The position numbers and the translations under genes were made by a program. Shown here in pieces: positions 6,045-8,386 of a stretch of DNA of 8,386 bases. A model generated the notes under the pieces. The model was not told the origin of the DNA. It saw only the letters and a list, made by a program, of their open reading frames with translations, and did not search any database. Source of the stretch: Candidatus Beckwithbacteria bacterium (GTDB lineage Bacteria; Patescibacteriota; Microgenomatia; UBA1400; CG1-02-47-37); NCBI GenBank assembly GCA_030699295.1, contig JAUYJQ010000009.1:1-8386 (forward strand), written 5' to 3'. Positions within the stretch are counted from its first letter, which is position 1. Each line of letters opens with the position of its first letter.

Positions 6045-6484
6045 GAAGTTAGTTTAGCCAACTCGTCCGGCAAATGATCAATGCCCTGGAATTCTTTAAC
6101 CACGATGGATTTAATTTTGGGTTTTAAATCCGGCCGGATATAGGGATAAGTCATTTCCGCTTCGCCGCCGATAGATTCACAGTCATCCTCAATTAAAATA
6201 TCCGGCATGACCCGCTCAACCACGTCTTTATAGACAGCACCGTTTTGACGCCAATAAATTTCCCCCTGAGGAAAGCCGTATTTATCTAAAACCTGCTTAT
6301 CAATTTCCACTCCAGTGGCATGTTCGTGGGAGGTTAAGTAACAAATTTGCGCGCCCTGACTGACCCAATTTTTTAGTTTTTCCACCGCCTTACCCGTCGG
6401 CACATAGTGGGAAAAACTTTGTCCGGTTAAATCCCATTTGGCCGGCTTAGTCGCCGTCCCGTGCAAAAACACCATTATTTTCAT
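6041..6484 (-). CDS. HAD-like protein with a degenerate motif I, uncharacterised
   Basis: A 147-residue protein that looks like a short haloacid-dehalogenase fold. Strand 1 is followed by the turn M4-V-F-L-H-G-T10, where catalytic HADs have D-x-D-G-T. A helix leads to I47-C-Y-L-T-S-H-E (motif II-like Thr/Ser). K86 may be the motif III Lys, and P94-D-I-L-I-E-D-D-C-E-S-I-G-G is a good motif IV with D100 and D101. Both motif I aspartates are replaced (F6 and H8), so the usual phosphoaspartate chemistry cannot occur. The conserved-looking block continues in MTYPYI...KIKSIVVKEF. It lies between the BRO-N gene and miaB with 4-base overlaps on both sides, so it is co-translated with the tRNA-modification genes; a role there is a guess. 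No Shine-Dalgarno site is visible. I do not know a named function. Confidence 0.7.
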   Translation of the reverse strand: MKIMVFLHGTATKPAKWDLTGQSFSHYVPTGKAVEKLKNWVSQGAQICYLTSHEHATGVEIDKQVLDKYGFPQGEIYWRQNGAVYKDVVERVMPDILIEDDCESIGGEAEMTYPYIRPDLKPKIKSIVVKEFQGIDHLPDELAKLTS

Positions 6485-7299
6485 TTGATTAATTTTAAAC
6501 CTTTTGCGTTCAATTTGGTAATCGCCTTTTTGCCGGTCTTTTTTTCCAGTTTGCGCCTGGCAGAACCGGCAATACTGCCGCCTTCACAGGCCACTTGGCG
6601 ATTTTGAATAAAATTTTTCGGTTCGACTTTTTTGGAAATTTCCGTGGTGGAAACTTCGGCCAGCATATTCAACACTAACTCCAAATTGGTCATGTTATCC
6701 CGCAGGTTTTCTTTTTTGAGACTCTTGTATTTTTTGTATTGTTTTGTTTTCAACCCCGCCCAGGCAAAAGTAATGTCGTCGGTTAATATCGCAAATTCGT
6801 CTCCCTGTCTCACGCCGCGATCTTCCCATTCATCAGTCAAGTCTTTTCTGATTTCGATGCTCTTTAATCTTTGATTAATCCAATTTTTGGAATAGCCGCG
6901 CTTTAAATAAAACTGCATCGCCCGTTGGATCGCTTTTTCCGGGTCTTCCGCTTCTTCGATCCGTTCATAGCCAACCCGAGCCAGCCATAATTTAAACGGT
7001 TCGGCCTTGGGTGACGGAATTGACTGGATTAGGCGTAACATTGTTTCCGTATCGGCAGTATCGGTTAAGTAATATTTACCATCGGGGGCCTGTATTTTCA
7101 GTTGGTTACATTTTGTAACCGACTGATTTCCTTCATCTTTGAGTCTAAACTTTAATACTTTCCAATAATTTCTAGGATTGGGGCTTTCACTTAATGCCGC
7201 CACTACATCCACCACCGAAAACCACCACTTTTCATTTTTATCATCCCACACCCGCCTAATTTTAAAACCTTCAAAAATCGCCAGCTTATTTTTCGTCAT
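6481..7299 (-). CDS. BRO-N domain protein, DinD-like (DNA-damage-inducible protein D family)
   Basis: A 272-residue protein. Residues 7-110 form a BRO-N domain, the DNA-binding module of baculovirus BRO proteins and phage antirepressors: I-F-E-G-F-K-I-R-R-V-W, then W25-W-F-S-V-V-D-V-V-A-A-L, N43-Y-W-K-V-L-K-F-R-L, D80-T-A-D-T-E-T-M-L-R-L-I and S93-I-P-S-P-K-A-E-P-F-K-L-W-L. Residues 115-225 fit the DinD-type C-terminal region (YLKRGYSKNWINQRLKSI; GVRQGDEFAILTDDITFAWAGLKTKQYK; LRDNMTNLELVLNMLAEVSTT). The extreme C-terminus (about 243-272) is Lys/Arg-rich and may bind nucleic acid. DinD of E. coli is SOS-induced and antagonises RecA; whether this protein does so is unknown. It is the first gene of the leftward operon that contains miaB and miaA. 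No LexA-type box is evident upstream. Confidence 0.82.
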   Translation of the reverse strand: MTKNKLAIFEGFKIRRVWDDKNEKWWFSVVDVVAALSESPNPRNYWKVLKFRLKDEGNQSVTKCNQLKIQAPDGKYYLTDTADTETMLRLIQSIPSPKAEPFKLWLARVGYERIEEAEDPEKAIQRAMQFYLKRGYSKNWINQRLKSIEIRKDLTDEWEDRGVRQGDEFAILTDDITFAWAGLKTKQYKKYKSLKKENLRDNMTNLELVLNMLAEVSTTEISKKVEPKNFIQNRQVACEGGSIAGSARRKLEKKTGKKAITKLNAKGLKLIK

Positions 7300-7305
7300 T
7301 AACCT

Positions 7306-7311
7306 ATTTTA
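7306..7311 (-). promoter_or_regulatory. Possible -10 element for the BRO-N/miaB/miaA operon
   Basis: On the minus strand TAAAAT (7311-7306) is a 5/6 match to TATAAT and ends 6 bases before ATG 7299, which would put the transcription start at or next to the start codon. The leader would then be absent or nearly so. No convincing -35 or extended -10 accompanies it. Confidence 0.3.
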
Positions 7312-7321
7312 ACCCCTCATT

Positions 7322-7330
7322 TGTTATAAT
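7322..7330 (+). promoter_or_regulatory. Extended -10 promoter giving a leaderless mRNA for the small membrane protein
   Basis: TGT-TATAAT is a perfect -10 hexamer (7325-7330) with an extended -10 TG. The hexamer ends 6 bases before ATG 7337, so the expected start (about 7 bases downstream) falls on the A of the start codon. There is no Shine-Dalgarno sequence. The element has the same design as the rnpB promoter. Confidence 0.6.
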
Positions 7331-7336
7331 TCGACC

Positions 7337-7558
7337 ATGAACCCAAAAAAACAATCCACAGACACCATCGTTGCCAAACTTCTAGTTAATAAAAGTCACC
7401 AATATACCGAGGCCGCCCACGCGGAAATTTTTAGACGGTTAATTGCCACCATTAAAAACTTTAATCTCAAGGCAGAAAAAATTGAAAAAGTCATGCTCGT
7501 TCTCGCCGCCGCCCAGGTTATCCTCGCCCTAGCCCAAATATTCCTGGCGCTAAGATAA
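7337..7558 (+). CDS. Small single-pass membrane protein, unknown function
   Basis: A 73-residue protein. Residues 1-50 are hydrophilic, with likely amphipathic helices (IVAKLLVNKSHQYTEAAHAEIFRRLIATIKNF). Residues 52-72 (VMLVLAAAQVILALAQIFLAL) form one transmembrane helix that ends the protein, so it is probably tail-anchored with the N-terminus in the cytoplasm. I do not recognise the family. The start is supported by a perfect extended -10 placed 6 bases upstream, which implies a leaderless transcript. It is divergent from the BRO-N gene and convergent with the SRPBCC gene, whose stop lies 10 bases beyond its own. The size and topology would fit a small regulator of a membrane partner or a toxin, but no antitoxin gene is next to it. 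The AT-rich surroundings suggest a lineage-specific gene. Confidence 0.6.
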   Translation: MNPKKQSTDTIVAKLLVNKSHQYTEAAHAEIFRRLIATIKNFNLKAEKIEKVMLVLAAAQVILALAQIFLALR

Positions 7559-7568
7559 TTTAAATTAT
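7555..7568. repeat. AT-only 14-base palindrome between convergent genes
   Basis: ATAATTTAAATTAT is a perfect palindrome that includes the end of the small membrane protein gene and the gap to the SRPBCC gene stop. With looser pairing the dyad extends to about 24 bases. Lacking G and C, it would be a weak bidirectional terminator at best. Confidence 0.35.
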
Positions 7569-7955
7569 TTAAGTATTTTCAATTACAGTTTTGAGTTTTT
7601 CTAATATCTCCTGGGTAAACGGGTCTGGTAAATCACCTGTTTCCACCCATTCAAGATACTCAAGAACCGAACAATTTTCATCAATCTTTTTGAAATTGTA
7701 TCGACAATGATAATTACCATCTTTTGCCACCCACTCAATAAATTTTCCAATTCTTAAGGCTAATACATTAACTTCTGAATAATTACCGCTTTCATCTTTC
7801 AATTTATAGATTGTCCCCACCTTAATAGGCCAATCATTTGTTTCTTCGCTCACTACTCCGGGAATCCACTTAGTTGAATTTGGAGGAGTGGTTGTAAATT
7901 TGAAAACCTCATTTACAGGTTTATTAATTTTAACCACCAACTTGTTAACTTTCAT
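7569..7955 (-). CDS. SRPBCC (START/Bet v1-like) ligand-binding fold protein
   Basis: A 128-residue protein with the usual order for this fold: an N-terminal strand with the START-type pattern V-V-K-I-N-K-P-V-N-E-V-F-K-F, followed by 'N-S-T-K-W-I-P-G-V', where the family often has a Trp after the first helices. Then come several strands (GTIYKLKDESG, YSEVNVLALRIGKFIEWVAKDG, YHCRYNFKKID, CSVLEYLEWVETG) and a closing helix (DPFTQEILEKLKTVIENT). The fold makes a hydrophobic pocket; the ligand cannot be read from sequence. It is more AT-rich than the genes on either side, suggesting later acquisition. A perfect palindrome sits 12-32 bases before the ATG, and a weak extended -10 (TGA-TAGAGT, 7969-7961) lies 5 bases before it, so it may be a repressor-controlled, possibly leaderless, single-gene unit. 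Confidence 0.75.
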   Translation of the reverse strand: MKVNKLVVKINKPVNEVFKFTTTPPNSTKWIPGVVSEETNDWPIKVGTIYKLKDESGNYSEVNVLALRIGKFIEWVAKDGNYHCRYNFKKIDENCSVLEYLEWVETGDLPDPFTQEILEKLKTVIENT

Positions 7956-7966
7956 AAAGTTACTCT

Positions 7967-7987
7967 ATCACACACCGGGTGTGTGAT
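7967..7987. promoter_or_regulatory. Perfect inverted repeat, likely operator for the SRPBCC gene
   Basis: ATCACACACC and GGTGTGTGAT are exact reverse complements separated by one G. The site occupies what would be the spacer of the SRPBCC promoter (possible -10 TAGAGT at 7966-7961, poor -35 TAATCA at 7989-7984). A transcription factor bound here would block polymerase. It is not followed by a T run on either strand, so a terminator is unlikely. A 12-base AT palindrome, ATTAATATTAAT, partly overlaps it at 7986-7997. Confidence 0.55.
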
Positions 7988-8046
7988 TAATATTAATAGA
8001 AATAACTAATTCCAACGACTCCGATAATTATATTATTCCCATGGGG
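7988..8046. other. Short AT-rich gap without a gene
   Basis: This spacer separates the palindrome of the SRPBCC promoter from the stop of the large membrane protein. I see only small palindromes (ATTAATATTAAT running in from 7986, CCCATGGG at 8038-8045), no coding frame of interest and no T-tailed hairpin on either strand. Confidence 0.5.
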
Positions 8047-8386
8047 TTATTTTACCTTAGATTTTGGAAAAGAGAGAAAAGAGAAAATCAATACTCCCAA
8101 ACTTAACAGCGAGAGTTTGTCGCCCCACTGGCGGGCCGGAGTGGAGTCGGAAAAAGTCGTCACAATTTGATGGCTACCGGCGGGAACATTGTAGCCGATC
8201 AGGCCGGGATAAGTTTGGTTGTCCTTAATGATTTCCTGCGGCTGGCCATCAACAGTCACCGCCCAGCCGGGAAAATATGCGGTCCGCTCGAAAAGTTGGT
8301 CATTATCAATCAATGTTACCTGATAGCTATGGCGCTGGGTCTTCCAAACCACCTGCTCCTGGTTGACTGCCTGGCCGGCAAGAGAG
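8047..8386 (-). CDS. C-terminal end of a large membrane protein (YfhO/glycosyltransferase-like), cut by the window edge
   Basis: The frame is open from the right edge to TAA at 8049-8047, about 113 residues. No start is needed within the window: the GTG at 8352 is internal, because the frame continues upstream without a stop as SLAGQAVNQEQVVWK. The block T-A-Y-F-P-G-W-A-V-T-V-D-G-Q-P-Q-E-I, then Y-P-G-L-I-G-Y-N-V-P-A-G-S-H-Q-I-V-T-T-F and S-T-P-A-R-Q-W-G-D is the extracytoplasmic beta domain that ends many bacterial polytopic membrane proteins of the YfhO/PMT-like type. It is followed by one last transmembrane helix (LSLLSLGVLIFSFLSF) and a basic tail. Such proteins are linked to glycosylation of wall polymers or lipids. 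The precise family needs the missing N-terminal part. No clear terminator follows the stop. Confidence 0.7.
   Translation of the reverse strand, partial: SLAGQAVNQEQVVWKTQRHSYQVTLIDNDQLFERTAYFPGWAVTVDGQPQEIIKDNQTYPGLIGYNVPAGSHQIVTTFSDSTPARQWGDKLSLLSLGVLIFSFLSFPKSKVK

Noticed and set aside
7967..7987. Reading the palindrome as an intrinsic terminator for the large membrane protein gene
   Set aside because: The minus-strand sequence after it is AGAGTAAC and the plus-strand sequence is TAATATTAAT; neither is a U tract, and it lies 60 bases past the stop. An operator fits better.
7300..8046. Toxin-antitoxin module made of the small membrane protein and the SRPBCC protein
   Set aside because: The genes are convergent with separate promoters, and SRPBCC proteins are not typical antitoxins; type I antisense RNA could not be demonstrated.
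8352..8352. GTG at 8352 as the start of a 101-residue gene
   Set aside because: The frame stays open to the window edge, and the residues before it continue the same domain; it is an internal Val codon of a longer gene.

Overview
The window looks like bacterial chromosome from a small-genome lineage. My best guess is a member of the Candidate Phyla Radiation (Patescibacteria, perhaps Microgenomates). This is inference from gene content, the short protein lengths and the very tight gene packing, not from any marker phylogeny. UGA is used as an ordinary stop codon in several genes, so the lineages that recode UGA to glycine (Gracilibacteria, SR1) do not fit. Both Shine-Dalgarno-led genes (GGAGGG before base 456; AAGGGGGTGA before the gene starting at 2686) and genes without a visible Shine-Dalgarno sequence are present.

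Layout. (1) Bases 1-1256, rightward: a retropepsin-like aspartic protease domain protein overlapped by a membrane-anchored IPT/TIG-domain protein. (2) Bases 2686-1253, leftward: a conserved-TM-helix (MscS-pore-like) membrane protein followed by uppP, the undecaprenyl-diphosphatase. The stop codon of uppP interlocks with that of the TIG gene. (3) Bases 2745-3043, rightward: rnpB, the RNA subunit of RNase P, with a consensus extended -10 promoter whose symmetry may also drive the leftward membrane-protein operon. (4) Bases 7299-3039, leftward: five packed genes, namely a BRO-N/DinD-like protein, a degenerate HAD-like protein, miaB, miaA and an AI-2E-family transporter. Every junction is a 4-base overlap or a 1-base gap, so this is probably one operon. 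It runs tail-on into rnpB and overlaps its 3' end. (5) Bases 7337-8046: an AT-rich stretch with a small single-pass membrane protein, apparently read from a leaderless mRNA, and a convergent SRPBCC-fold protein preceded by a perfect 10-bp-arm palindrome. (6) Bases 8386-8047, leftward: the C-terminal end of a large membrane protein cut by the window edge.

How the genes fit together. miaA and miaB are consecutive steps of one pathway: MiaA puts the dimethylallyl group on A37 of tRNAs that read U-starting codons, and MiaB then adds the 2-methylthio group. With rnpB next door, the centre of the window is a small tRNA-maturation neighbourhood. uppP recycles the lipid carrier for cell-wall synthesis, and the flanking membrane proteins fit an envelope theme. 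I found no CRISPR array, tRNA gene, insertion sequence, toxin-antitoxin pair or recognised defence system. The points most worth a second look are the symmetric promoter of rnpB, the rnpB 3' end embedded in an opposing gene, the apparent lack of the tRNA-CCA-binding loop in the RNase P RNA, the MiaB without a TRAM domain, the HAD-like protein lacking motif I aspartates, and the palindrome upstream of the SRPBCC gene.
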